This document shows, piece after piece, positions 17,990 through 26,056 of a DNA stretch of 64,000 bases; within the stretch, counting starts at the first letter, position 1, and each line of letters begins with the position of its first letter. The notes under the pieces were generated by a model that did not search any database, had not been told where the DNA came from, and saw only the letters and a program-made list of their open reading frames with translations. The stretch is from Maricurvus nonylphenolicus (GTDB lineage: Bacteria > Pseudomonadota > Gammaproteobacteria > Pseudomonadales > Cellvibrionaceae). A program made the translations under genes and the position numbers. The DNA lies in NCBI RefSeq assembly GCF_042854845.1, contig NZ_AP031498.1, positions 4,154,001-4,218,000 of the forward strand, written 5' to 3'.

Positions 17990-18874
17990 ATGAAGACACA
18001 ACCAAAACACTTCCGCACCCTGTGGATCTCTGATGTCCACCTGGGCACCAAAGACTGCAAAGCCGCACAACTTAATGACTTCCTCAAGCATCATGAAGCC
18101 GACCAGATTTATCTGGTAGGTGACATTATTGATGGCTGGCGCATGAAGTCAGGCGTTTACTGGAATCGGGATTTTACCCGTGTGGTCCGCCGCCTGTTAA
18201 AACTCTCTAAACAGGGCACCCCAATTACCTACATTTGCGGCAACCACGATGAGTTCCTGCGCAAATACGCCAACAACCAATTCGATAATATTAGCCTGCG
18301 CAATCGGGTTATCCACACCACCGCCGACGGACGTAAACTGCTGGTTATTCACGGTGACCAGTTCGACGGTGTAGCACGCATTCACCACTCCTTGCGCTGG
18401 TTGGGTGACAAGGGTTACGACTTGTTGATGTTTTTAAACCGCGGCTATAACCGCTTGCGTGAACGCTTTGGTTACGGCTACTGGTCACTGGCGAGTTTTC
18501 TAAAAAGCCATATTCGTCGCGCCCAGGTGTACATCAACGAATACGAAGAAGGGGTAGCCTACGCTTGTCACAAGCAGGGCTTCGATGGCGTTATCTGCGG
18601 ACATATTCACCACGCTGCAGCGAAAAAGATTCACGGTATCGACTACTACAATACCGGGGATTGGGTCGAGTCCTGCACTGCATTAGGCGAGGATGAACAA
18701 GGCAATATTCATTTGCTACGCTGGAAGAATGATTCTGCCAATCAACAACCTCTGGCATCCAATGATGAAGAGCTAGTTGATGAAGAAGTCTGGGATGAGA
18801 AAGAAGAACTGCCTTGGGCGAGTATGGGGCGTTTATCGTTAAATGATGTACCGGCGTTGATTATTCCCGATTGA
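17990..18874 (+). CDS. LpxH-like metallophosphoesterase (COG2908)
   Basis: A 294-residue calcineurin-like phosphoesterase related to UDP-2,3-diacylglucosamine hydrolases. All metal motifs are present: DVHLG (15-19), GDIIDGW, CGNHD, the HGDQFD block and CGHIHHA, so it should be an active two-metal enzyme. It is longer than classical LpxH (about 240 residues), with an acidic C-terminal tail (SNDEELVDEEVWDEKEE), and resembles the COG2908 branch of unknown or lipid-related substrates. I use ATG 17990; a GTG at 17978 would add four residues. It stands alone between repeats. Confidence 0.8.
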   Translation: MKTQPKHFRTLWISDVHLGTKDCKAAQLNDFLKHHEADQIYLVGDIIDGWRMKSGVYWNRDFTRVVRRLLKLSKQGTPITYICGNHDEFLRKYANNQFDNISLRNRVIHTTADGRKLLVIHGDQFDGVARIHHSLRWLGDKGYDLLMFLNRGYNRLRERFGYGYWSLASFLKSHIRRAQVYINEYEEGVAYACHKQGFDGVICGHIHHAAAKKIHGIDYYNTGDWVESCTALGEDEQGNIHLLRWKNDSANQQPLASNDEELVDEEVWDEKEELPWASMGRLSLNDVPALIIPD

Positions 18875-18880
18875 TTATCC

Positions 18881-19018
18881 CGTCATACCCGCGAAAGCGG
18901 GTATCCAGCGATACAAAGTGAATTGCCCCAATTTTCACAGTGCAAGATGAACAAATTCTTTGTATAGCTAAAGTAAGTGCCATAAAACTGGATTCCCGCT
19001 TTCGCGGGAATGGCGACG
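18881..19018. mobile_element. MITE-like element with inverted ends
   Basis: A 138-base non-coding element bounded by inverted ends: 18881-18908 (CGTCATACCCGCGAAAGCGG and on) and 18988-19018, its reverse complement with small changes. Each end contains its own CCCGCGAAAGCGGG hairpin, a word that recurs in dispersed repeats of many proteobacteria and resembles neisserial dRS3 repeats. The interior is AT-rich with no open frame. It fills the gap between the phosphoesterase and the convergent MazG-like gene. Confidence 0.65.
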
Positions 19019-19026
19019 TCAAGGTT

Positions 19027-19347
19027 TTACTCCGGCGCTCCCACATGCTGCTCCCGGTCCCTCTCCGCCTTTTCCAAAATCGCCGCTTCCAAATCAATCC
19101 CCAACTTGTTCGATAGCGCCAGTAGGTAAAAGAACGTTTCGGTAATCTCCCCACTGATCTGCTGCTTACGCTCCGGGATTAATCCCACACTCAGGGAATC
19201 TTCCTCGGTTACCCACTGAAAGTGCTCCATGGTTTTAGAGGCCGATACACAGACCGCCGAGGCTAAATTTTTTGGCGTATGGTAAACCTGCCAATCATTG
19301 TCTTCACAAAGTTCGTTATACCGCTCGAGCACTTCTTTGATATCCAT
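19027..19347 (-). CDS. MazG-like nucleotide pyrophosphohydrolase
   Basis: A 106-residue all-alpha NTP pyrophosphatase of the MazG-like, dCTPase/RS21-C6 type, which hydrolyse (d)NTPs to NMP and pyrophosphate for pool cleansing. The family layout is seen: an N-terminal DWQVYHTPKNLASAV block, HFQW, then the metal-binding helix GEITETFFYLLALSNKLGID with conserved Glu and the C-terminal KAERDR. It is the last gene on the minus strand before the MITE-like element, 21 bases downstream of the potassium channel gene. Confidence 0.83.
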   Translation of the reverse strand: MDIKEVLERYNELCEDNDWQVYHTPKNLASAVCVSASKTMEHFQWVTEEDSLSVGLIPERKQQISGEITETFFYLLALSNKLGIDLEAAILEKAERDREQHVGAPE

Positions 19348-19368
19348 ATAGCCTCCGAAAGGATTTTA

Positions 19369-20181
19369 TTATTCAAATAGCTGGGCACCACAATACTTAC
19401 AATGTTCGGCATCGCGATCGTGGCCACTTTTACGGCAGTTGCGACACTGACGACCAATACGCTCGCGCTGCATTTCAGTGGCCAATTCCGCGGTCAAAAT
19501 ACCGGTGGGTACTGCAATTATAGAATAGCCCGTTAACATAGCCATGGAAGCCACTACCTGACCAATGGCCGTTTGCGGGGTTATATCGCCATACCCAACG
19601 GTCGTAATGGTGACAATGGTCCAGTAAATACTCTTAGGGATACTGGTAAAGCCGTGCTCAGGGCCTTCCACGACAAACATCAGCGAGCCAAATACCGTTG
19701 ATAACACCAGCACCGTACAGAAGAATACAAAGATCTTGCGCCTCGAGGCCAACATGGAGCGTACCAGCACATTGGCTTCCGAAAGATAACGTACCAGCTT
19801 TAATATCCGGAAAATCCGCAGCACCCGCAGCAGGCGAATAATCATCAAATAGTTGGCACCAGTAAAGATTAGCGCAAGATAGGTGGGCAAGATTGAAATC
19901 AAATCGACAATGCCATAAAAACTGCGCATATACTGCCAGCTGTTGCGGGCACAGTAGATGCGTGTCAGGTACTCTGCGGTAAACAGTAAAGTGAAAAACC
20001 ACTCAATCCACAGCAGCTCAAGGTGGTAGAGGTTGGCAAACCAGATAACGGAATCGAGCATCACCGCCACCACACTGAGCAGGATGGCGGTAATAAGCAC
20101 CATATCAAACAGCTTACCGGCGGGGGTTTCCGTTCCAAAAATAACTTCGTTTAAGCGTTCTTTTAAGCTGACGCTTGGCAT
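19369..20181 (-). CDS. Voltage-gated potassium channel with zinc-ribbon tail
   Basis: A 270-residue six-helix ion channel. The S4-type helix is Arg-rich (RLLRVLRIFRILKLVRY, 116-132), the pore loop carries the K+ selectivity filter TVGYGD (194-199), and S5/S6 flank it. The last 25 residues are a cytoplasmic four-Cys zinc ribbon (C246, C249, C261, C264), an addition that is not part of the minimal Kv fold and could sense metals or redox or bind a partner. The likely function is K+ conductance across the inner membrane. It is probably co-transcribed with the MazG-like gene. Confidence 0.86.
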   Translation of the reverse strand: MPSVSLKERLNEVIFGTETPAGKLFDMVLITAILLSVVAVMLDSVIWFANLYHLELLWIEWFFTLLFTAEYLTRIYCARNSWQYMRSFYGIVDLISILPTYLALIFTGANYLMIIRLLRVLRIFRILKLVRYLSEANVLVRSMLASRRKIFVFFCTVLVLSTVFGSLMFVVEGPEHGFTSIPKSIYWTIVTITTVGYGDITPQTAIGQVVASMAMLTGYSIIAVPTGILTAELATEMQRERIGRQCRNCRKSGHDRDAEHCKYCGAQLFE

Positions 20182-20324
20182 AGGTGTTTCCTTTCATGTT
20201 CCTTGGGCCATATCCTATGTGATCCACCCCACCTCAGCAATGATTGAGATCAGCCATTGCTTGTGAGCACTGCAGGCAGTACCCTTCGCCTTTTAAAAGC
20301 AACGATTGACCGCGAACACAGACT

Positions 20325-20651
20325 ATGGCCCTGCTGATCAAACCCCTGCGCTGCCCCCACTGCCAAGAACCTATGGATAAGCGCCTGTTACGCCTGCATG
20401 GCAAGCTGAAAGCCTTTTTGAACCGCAAGCCGTTTGCCTGCCCACACTGCCAACAGGGCATTGTTTTCCCGGAAAAGGCCGACAACCTGGTGTCTATGGG
20501 GCTGTTTGTGGCAGTAATACTCGCCCCCCTGTTCCACTTGTGGCAGGTAGACCCCATTGATCCCAAACACGTGTTTGTCATAGGTACCGCTGTTACCCTG
20601 ATCGGCCTGTTTACTCAAAAGCTGCAAAAGAGCAGCCTGCCGCCTGAATAA
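20325..20651 (+). CDS. Zinc-ribbon membrane protein, unknown function
   Basis: A 108-residue protein I do not recognise at family level. Two CPHC pairs (CPHCQEPM near residue 10 and CPHCQQGI near residue 39) can form a zinc ribbon at the N-terminus, followed by two hydrophobic segments (about 58-75 and 83-97) suggesting membrane anchoring with the ribbon in the cytoplasm. It precedes yciH by 31 bases and may share its transcript. An antisense frame over the same bases is a shadow: the CxxC pairing and the tight spacing to yciH favour this strand. Confidence 0.65.
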   Translation: MALLIKPLRCPHCQEPMDKRLLRLHGKLKAFLNRKPFACPHCQQGIVFPEKADNLVSMGLFVAVILAPLFHLWQVDPIDPKHVFVIGTAVTLIGLFTQKLQKSSLPPE

Positions 20652-20682
20652 CCTGTAGCCAGACATTCCAAGGTTAACGCTT

Positions 20683-21006
20683 ATGAGCAAGAATTCCCGC
20701 CTGGTGTACTCCACTGAAACCGGCCGCATTAAACCCGAAGAGGAAAAAGCCGAACGCCCCACAGGTGACGGTATTGTGCGCTTAAAGCGCGAAACCAAAG
20801 GCCGCAAGGGCAAAGGCGTCACCCTGGTCACAGGCCTTGATCTACCTGATGGCGAACTGAAAAAGCTCGCCAAAGAGCTGAAACAAAAGTGTGGTGTCGG
20901 CGGCGCTCTGAAAGATGGTGTTATCGAAATCCAAACGGATGACCGTGACAAACTGAAAAGCCTGTTGGAAGCCAAGGGCCATACCGTCAAACTGGCGGGC
21001 AGCTAA
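20683..21006 (+). CDS. yciH: SUI1-domain translation factor YciH
   Basis: A 107-residue homologue of eukaryotic eIF1. YciH in E. coli is a non-essential factor reported to affect initiation fidelity and translation under stress. The SUI1 core is plain: LKRETKGRKGKGVTLVTGL, then KKLAKELKQKCGVGGALKDG and VIEIQ(T)DDRDKLKSLLEAKG. It ends one base before the DUF3820 gene, so the two are coupled. Confidence 0.92.
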   Translation: MSKNSRLVYSTETGRIKPEEEKAERPTGDGIVRLKRETKGRKGKGVTLVTGLDLPDGELKKLAKELKQKCGVGGALKDGVIEIQTDDRDKLKSLLEAKGHTVKLAGS

Positions 21007-21007
21007 G

Positions 21008-21232
21008 ATGGAAGATTTAACCCTCGATCCCCAACTGCTTAAAGACCTGGTCACCGTCACCATGCCTTTCGGTAAGTACCAGGGCCGACTACTGGCCGAC
21101 CTGCCAGAACCCTATGTGGTGTGGTTTGCCCAGCAGGGCTTCCCAGAAGGTAAGCTCGGCAAACAGCTAGCCCTGCTGCATATCGTCAAGGAAAACGGCC
21201 TGGAACCCCTGCTCGACCCGCTTCGCCGCTAA
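21008..21232 (+). CDS. DUF3820 protein
   Basis: A 74-residue protein of the DUF3820 family, annotated in databases as a putative quorum-sensing-regulated virulence factor on thin evidence. The typical core is MPFGKYQGRLLADLPEPYVVWFAQQGFPEGKLG, split here as MPFGKYQGRLLADLPEPYVV and WFAQQGFPEG. It starts 1 base after the yciH stop. Its biochemical role is not known. Confidence 0.82.
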   Translation: MEDLTLDPQLLKDLVTVTMPFGKYQGRLLADLPEPYVVWFAQQGFPEGKLGKQLALLHIVKENGLEPLLDPLRR

Positions 21233-21336
21233 GCCAGCACTGCTTTAGGCGCTATGTTGGCGCTGTTTTGGCACTCTACTTGCAAATACCCTCTGTAAGA
21301 TTTTAATCCGTCAGAAATTTGTCAGAGGATGCCATT

Positions 21337-21867
21337 ATGGATTCCGCACAGCTTTGGCCACTGATCGAGACCTCCAGCCAGGTCGTACTCGGCGCTATCA
21401 TCGCCGGACTGACCCTGTGGCTGTCTAACCGCTACGGTAGCTTTACCCAGCGGGGCTCAGGCTCCAATCGTCGCCTGGAAATCCTGGAAACCATTTCCAG
21501 CGACGTCGGTAACGTGAACCATATATTCGCCAAATATTCGTCACTGGTTATCGAGTCCACCCGCTTTGGCAACAGCTGGCCCCAGGCACGCCGTGATGAG
21601 CTGACCCGTGTCAACAATGAGCTGGTGATAGAATTTAGAAAGATGGCCGATGCGGAAGCCAAGCTGCTAATGCTGGGCGAGAAAGCCATGGAAAAGAATC
21701 TGCGCCTCTATGGCGCCAAAATTGCCCAGTTTCGCAAACAGGTGTATGTGGGGCGCCAGGATATTACTGAGCAGGATATTGTTAATCTAAAGCTGGATAT
21801 CCAGCAGCTGCGTGAACAGTTCTACGATCTGCTCAGTAAAAAATATGATCGTCTCTTAACCACGTAA
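21337..21867 (+). CDS. Hypothetical membrane-anchored coiled-coil protein
   Basis: A protein of 176 residues from ATG 21337, chosen over an in-frame TTG at 21319 because AGAGG lies 8 bases ahead of the ATG. One hydrophobic N-terminal segment (about residues 12-32, VVLGAIIAGLTLWL) is followed by a long charged helical region rich in Leu/Glu/Arg/Lys that looks like a coiled coil (about 45-176). No catalytic motif is visible and I cannot assign a family. It is a single gene preceded by a 104-base gap and followed by hairpins at 21876-21967. Confidence 0.6.
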   Translation: MDSAQLWPLIETSSQVVLGAIIAGLTLWLSNRYGSFTQRGSGSNRRLEILETISSDVGNVNHIFAKYSSLVIESTRFGNSWPQARRDELTRVNNELVIEFRKMADAEAKLLMLGEKAMEKNLRLYGAKIAQFRKQVYVGRQDITEQDIVNLKLDIQQLREQFYDLLSKKYDRLLTT

Positions 21868-21869
21868 GT

Positions 21870-21892
21870 AAAAAAGCCCCCCGAGGAGGGCT
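21870..21892 (-). terminator. Hairpin with T-run, minus strand
   Basis: On the minus strand AGCCCTCC..GGGGGGCT is followed by TTTTTT. It could end transcripts of the TonB receptor that read past the closer terminator, and the same hairpin may also act at the 3' end of the plus-strand hypothetical gene. A further stem AGGCCGA/TCGGCCT lies at about 21897-21917. Confidence 0.55.
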
Positions 21893-21939
21893 GCAAAGGC
21901 CGAGAAATTGTCGGCCTGATCGAGAGAAAGCAGGTGTGA

Positions 21940-21967
21940 TAAAAAATGGCCAAGCCTGGCTTGGCCT
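21940..21967 (-). terminator. Terminator of the TonB receptor gene
   Basis: Minus-strand stem GGCCAAG / CTTGGCC (21948-21954 with 21960-21966) followed by six T, 24 bases after the receptor stop codon. Confidence 0.75.
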
Positions 21968-21990
21968 AATCAGCTATAACAGGAGGAGTT

Positions 21991-24420
21991 TTATAGGCTG
22001 TAGCTGAATTCTATTCCCCAGAAACGGGGTTGATTTCGTACGCTGATAGCACCTGTGCCCAACGCGTCTGTACGTGCCACAGAATGTTCTTTATTGCCTA
22101 GGTTTTGGCCAAACAGAGAAACAGACCAAACATCAGTAACATCATTGAGGGAGATACGCATATTGTATTTGGTATAGCCTCCTTGATGCTCTTGCGGTGA
22201 GTTTTGCAACGTATAGTAGTGATCACCGGTATAGATACCTTCCCCGCGCACAACCAGGTTTGCAAAGTCTTGAATAGCCCAGGTGTATTGCGCTATCAGG
22301 CTTGCTGTAGTTTGAGGGGCTCGGGGTAACTCATTATCAGTCCAGTCGACAGTCTGACCATTATTTTCAAAACGGAAACTTCCGAATTCAGAATCGTTGT
22401 AGGCATAGGACGCAATAATATCCAGAGATTCCAATGGTCTGGCCAGGATATCCAGCTCAACACCTTGGCTAATCACTTTCGGCACATTGCGGGTAATGGA
22501 TTTTCCCTTCTCATTCACCTCTACCTGCAAGCCCTCATAATCGCTGTAATACAAGGCTCCATTTAACTGCAAACGATTATCCAGCCACTGGGACTTAACC
22601 CCTAGCTCATAAGACTTGTTCTTTTCCTCATCGAACTCACCGGAGCTACCATCGACAGAATCAGGATCAAAACCACCGGCCTTAAACCCAGTACTGGCAC
22701 TGGCAAATAACATGACATCATCTGTCAGTTGATAGGTTGCCGCAAAACGCGGTGTCCATTTGCGGTAAGTCGCATCATCTTCGATGGTGCCATCGGTCGG
22801 AGCACCATAAGCTTGTTCCCAGGTTGAACCAACGATTGCACGGCCATAGACGTTATAGAAGTTATCAGCCTCTACAGAAGAGAACTCGATGGATTTCTTT
22901 TCAACGGAATATCGTAAACCAAACGTAAGTGCAGCCTTGTCGGTTAACTCATAGGTCACATCACCGTAGACACCCCAACCTTCTGTCTCAGCTGCAGCCT
23001 TGCTCGATTCTTTACCCACACCACACGCCGGGGCAGAAAAGACAAACTGAGACATTGCATCACAGACGGTGTAAGGGGTAAATGGATCTGACAAAGGCAA
23101 AACTCCGGCTATACCTGATTGCAGGAGTAGTGCGGCATCATCATAAAAAGCCACAGAGTCTTGTTTGTTTATTGTCTCATAGTAAACAGTGCCAGCTAAC
23201 CAGGTCCAATCTCCAGCTGCACCGTTAAGACGAAAGCTCTGACTAAACTCGCGGCCACTGCCATCGAGATCCAACGTCAGTAAATTAACGGGCGTACCGT
23301 CGATATCAGATAGAGACGCTGCATGAGTTTCACCGTAATTTACCGTGGTTGTCAGGGTATTATAATCATTGATATCCCACGTCACTTTAACGGAAGATAA
23401 ATTTGCACGAATCATTTCCTGAGCTGCGACATCATGAGAGACTTTATTATCATAGGCTTGTGTATTTGCAGGGGTATCTAGCAGAAAGGCCTGATCAATT
23501 GCGGGATCCAAAGTCCCCAACCCCAATTCAGTTCCCAAGTCAGAACCTATACTTTGAGCCAGACTGGCTAGATTGCTTAATTCCACTATGGAATTTCCCG
23601 CTGTAACCGTATTCGCCGATCCTCTGCCACGACGATCTGCGGACATATAATCGAAATCAACTTCCAGCGTGTCAGAAACGATGTATTTCAGGCTTAAGCT
23701 GCCAGACCAGCCATCGATACCACCCACCTCACGATCGAGATACTCATTGTCGTAGAAACCATTCATATCTTCACGTAAGAGGCTGGCCCGCAAAAGTAAC
23801 TTGTCTTCTATCAACGGTGTATTGGCAATAATTGTCGTTTCAAGACTCGGGGATGAAGAGTTATTAGCGCGCCCAATGGATTGAGTAATATCCAAGCTCT
23901 TGTCATTGGAAGGTTCATTGGTCGTAATACTTATCGCGCCTGCGGATGTATTGCGGCCAAACAAACTACCCTGCGGACCTTTTAATACCTCCACCTGCGC
24001 AGCATCAAGAAATGCCAGTGTTGACAGTTCCTTACCCAAATAGGAACCATCCATAAATACTCCGACACTCTCCGAAGTACTGATACCAATATCTTCAGAG
24101 GAGCTAATCCCACGGATAGCGTATTTGGGTTCCAGCAGCCCCGGTGCCGCCCCGGTTAAACCCGGCGTGTAGTCAATAACGTCAGCGACTGTATTAATTC
24201 GGGAGCCTTTCATAAAGTCCGCATCAACCACCGATACTGACATAGGCACGTCCTGCAGACTTTGCGCCCGGCGCTGTGCGGTTACAATAATTTCCTCAAG
24301 CATAAAGTCGTTGAGCTTTTCTTCTGCATTTGATGCCGAGACTGATGAAACCCCAGGCAATGTCGACAAAATAGCTAAAGACAAATACTTTTTAGCTAAG
24401 CTTGTATTTGAATCTCTCAT
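21991..24420 (-). CDS. TonB-dependent outer membrane receptor
   Basis: An 809-residue outer-membrane importer. It has an N-terminal signal region (about 1-30), a TonB-box-like LEEIIVTAQRR (41-51), the plug domain (VPMSVSVVDADFM on, with GPQGSLFGRNTSAGAI) and a 22-strand barrel ending in the aromatic-type C-terminus FWGIEFSYSL. Sequence style (IVTAQRR, GRNTSAG) is that of the sphingomonad/marine catabolic receptor group often linked to uptake of lipophilic organic compounds rather than siderophores. It follows the monooxygenase gene by 89 bases on the same strand, with no palindromic operator of its own, so it is probably read from that promoter. Confidence 0.9.
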   Translation of the reverse strand: MRDSNTSLAKKYLSLAILSTLPGVSSVSASNAEEKLNDFMLEEIIVTAQRRAQSLQDVPMSVSVVDADFMKGSRINTVADVIDYTPGLTGAAPGLLEPKYAIRGISSSEDIGISTSESVGVFMDGSYLGKELSTLAFLDAAQVEVLKGPQGSLFGRNTSAGAISITTNEPSNDKSLDITQSIGRANNSSSPSLETTIIANTPLIEDKLLLRASLLREDMNGFYDNEYLDREVGGIDGWSGSLSLKYIVSDTLEVDFDYMSADRRGRGSANTVTAGNSIVELSNLASLAQSIGSDLGTELGLGTLDPAIDQAFLLDTPANTQAYDNKVSHDVAAQEMIRANLSSVKVTWDINDYNTLTTTVNYGETHAASLSDIDGTPVNLLTLDLDGSGREFSQSFRLNGAAGDWTWLAGTVYYETINKQDSVAFYDDAALLLQSGIAGVLPLSDPFTPYTVCDAMSQFVFSAPACGVGKESSKAAAETEGWGVYGDVTYELTDKAALTFGLRYSVEKKSIEFSSVEADNFYNVYGRAIVGSTWEQAYGAPTDGTIEDDATYRKWTPRFAATYQLTDDVMLFASASTGFKAGGFDPDSVDGSSGEFDEEKNKSYELGVKSQWLDNRLQLNGALYYSDYEGLQVEVNEKGKSITRNVPKVISQGVELDILARPLESLDIIASYAYNDSEFGSFRFENNGQTVDWTDNELPRAPQTTASLIAQYTWAIQDFANLVVRGEGIYTGDHYYTLQNSPQEHQGGYTKYNMRISLNDVTDVWSVSLFGQNLGNKEHSVARTDALGTGAISVRNQPRFWGIEFSYSL

Positions 24421-24469
24421 TGGCTCTTCCTCATAATGTTATCTTTATCGTTGTACTGCGGTTATCCAA

Positions 24470-24487
24470 AGCAGCGCTGTGCGCTGC
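24470..24487 (-). other. Hairpin between monooxygenase and receptor genes
   Basis: GCAGCG / CGCTGC six-base stem with a 5-base loop in the 89-base gap. There is no T-run; it may tune relative expression of the two genes by processing or partial termination. Confidence 0.35.
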
Positions 24488-24509
24488 TCCAAATCGGGTG
24501 CAATCTTAT

Positions 24510-25991
24510 TTAACAGGCATCGTCCAAAGGACTCTGGTTGTAAGCATCCAAATGCAAACGGCGGGTCTTAATCAGATATTCAAAACTAAAACCTGGCCAC
24601 ATGGTGGAGTTGGTACCATCCTCATTGAGATACCAGCTGGCACAACCCGATAACCAGGTACTGTTTTTCATGCGGTCCTGTGCCCACTGGAACATTTCAT
24701 TAAGCTTGCTTTCCTTGACATCCAACGCTCTAACATTGTTATTAAGGATATGGCGAATATACTTGGTCAGGTATTTATACTGAGCCTCTTGATAGACCAG
24801 CACCGAGGTATGCCCCGGACCCGCGTTAGGCCCCATGATCAACCCCAGATTCGGGAAGCCAGTTACATTCATACCGTAGTAGGCCTTTGGCTGCCCCCCC
24901 CAGTAATCTTGCAAGGTTTCACCACGCTCATTGGTAATATCGAATGGGAACGCTGGTTTGCCGGTTTCATAACCAGTGGTATAGATAATGACATCCACTT
25001 CACGTTCAATACCGTCAGCGGTAATAATCCCTTTAGGCGTAATTGATTCCAGCGATTCAGTTATCAACTCAACGTTATCGCGCTCAAACGCAGAAAAGTA
25101 ATCGTCGGACATCAGTGTTCTTTTACAGCCCAACTCATAATCCGGTGTTAGTTTTTTGCGTAATTCAGGGTCACTGACACTTTCGTTAAGCAGGGCTTTA
25201 TGTTCATCTCTCCCATACTTCAATAGGCTTGGAAACCACAGTAAAGCAGGCACAGCCATTTCCATCATCCAGTAGAGGGACAGGCGATGAAACTTTTGCA
25301 ATAACGGAAATTTCTTCCACAAGGCCTGAGTGGATTTTTTAAAGCGGACATTTTTCTTCGGCAGTACCCAGGAAGCGCTACGCTGATAGACAAATAACTC
25401 TTCCACTTCTGGAGCCACCGTAGGTACAACCTGAATAGCACTGGCGCCAGTACCAATAACAGCAACGCGTTTACCTTTAAGATTAATGTTATTATCCCAA
25501 TGGGCTACATGGGCCTGAACACCTTTATAGGTATCGCGGCCTTCAATATCCGGATATTTCGCCAAACTGAGAGCGCCAGTGGCCTGAATCAGTACTCGCG
25601 CATCTACCCGCTCGTTATCATTGAGCGTTAACTCCCACACGCCCTTCTCACTATTAAAACGGGTTGCAGTTACACGTTGCTCGAACTCTATATAAGGCAT
25701 CACCCCATATTTCTGCGCACAGTTTCCAATGTACTCCCAGATTTCTTCTTGTGGAGAAAATGCCTGCGACCAGTTCGGATTTAATTCAAATGAGTAGCTG
25801 TAAAGATGAGACGGCACATCACAAGCACAACCTGGATAGGTATTGGTTCGCCAGGACCCTCCCACTTCGGGACCTCCTTCAAAGATGGTAAAACCATCGA
25901 ATCCCTGCTTTTTGAGCGTAATGCCCATACCAACGCCACCAAAACCCGCGCCAATGATTGCAACCTTAACTTGTCTTACTGAATCAGACAT
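24510..25991 (-). CDS. Flavin-containing Baeyer-Villiger-type monooxygenase
   Basis: A 493-residue class B flavoprotein monooxygenase. It has the FAD Rossmann motif GAGFGG (14-19), the Baeyer-Villiger fingerprint in the form YKGVQAHVAHW (155-165; conserved Gly, His, Trp), the NADPH Rossmann motif VIGTGASAIQ (178-187), and the YTTGYETG element. Known members insert oxygen next to ketones to give esters or lactones. The operator palindrome lies 15 bases before its ATG. The downstream alpha/beta hydrolase and acylase of the same regulon could open the resulting ester or lactone; the substrate cannot be told from sequence. Confidence 0.88.
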   Translation of the reverse strand: MSDSVRQVKVAIIGAGFGGVGMGITLKKQGFDGFTIFEGGPEVGGSWRTNTYPGCACDVPSHLYSYSFELNPNWSQAFSPQEEIWEYIGNCAQKYGVMPYIEFEQRVTATRFNSEKGVWELTLNDNERVDARVLIQATGALSLAKYPDIEGRDTYKGVQAHVAHWDNNINLKGKRVAVIGTGASAIQVVPTVAPEVEELFVYQRSASWVLPKKNVRFKKSTQALWKKFPLLQKFHRLSLYWMMEMAVPALLWFPSLLKYGRDEHKALLNESVSDPELRKKLTPDYELGCKRTLMSDDYFSAFERDNVELITESLESITPKGIITADGIEREVDVIIYTTGYETGKPAFPFDITNERGETLQDYWGGQPKAYYGMNVTGFPNLGLIMGPNAGPGHTSVLVYQEAQYKYLTKYIRHILNNNVRALDVKESKLNEMFQWAQDRMKNSTWLSGCASWYLNEDGTNSTMWPGFSFEYLIKTRRLHLDAYNQSPLDDAC

Positions 25992-26005
25992 ACATCAACC
26001 TCCAA

Positions 26006-26022
26006 CCAAGCATTTACTTGAT
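26006..26022. promoter_or_regulatory. TetR-type operator, site A (monooxygenase-receptor operon)
   Basis: CCAAGCATTTACTTGAT: inverted repeat CAAG-N6-CTTG, 13 to 30 bases upstream of the minus-strand ATG at 25991, downstream of an AT-rich possible -10 region. It shares all central bases with four other sites in the island. Confidence 0.8.
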
Positions 26023-26056
26023 TTAATACTTAAAAAAATACTAACAACAGCGTCGA

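Noticed and set aside
20388..20990. 200-codon minus-strand frame
   Set aside because: Antisense to the CxxC zinc-ribbon gene and yciH; yciH is certain, and the minus product lacks recognisable features.
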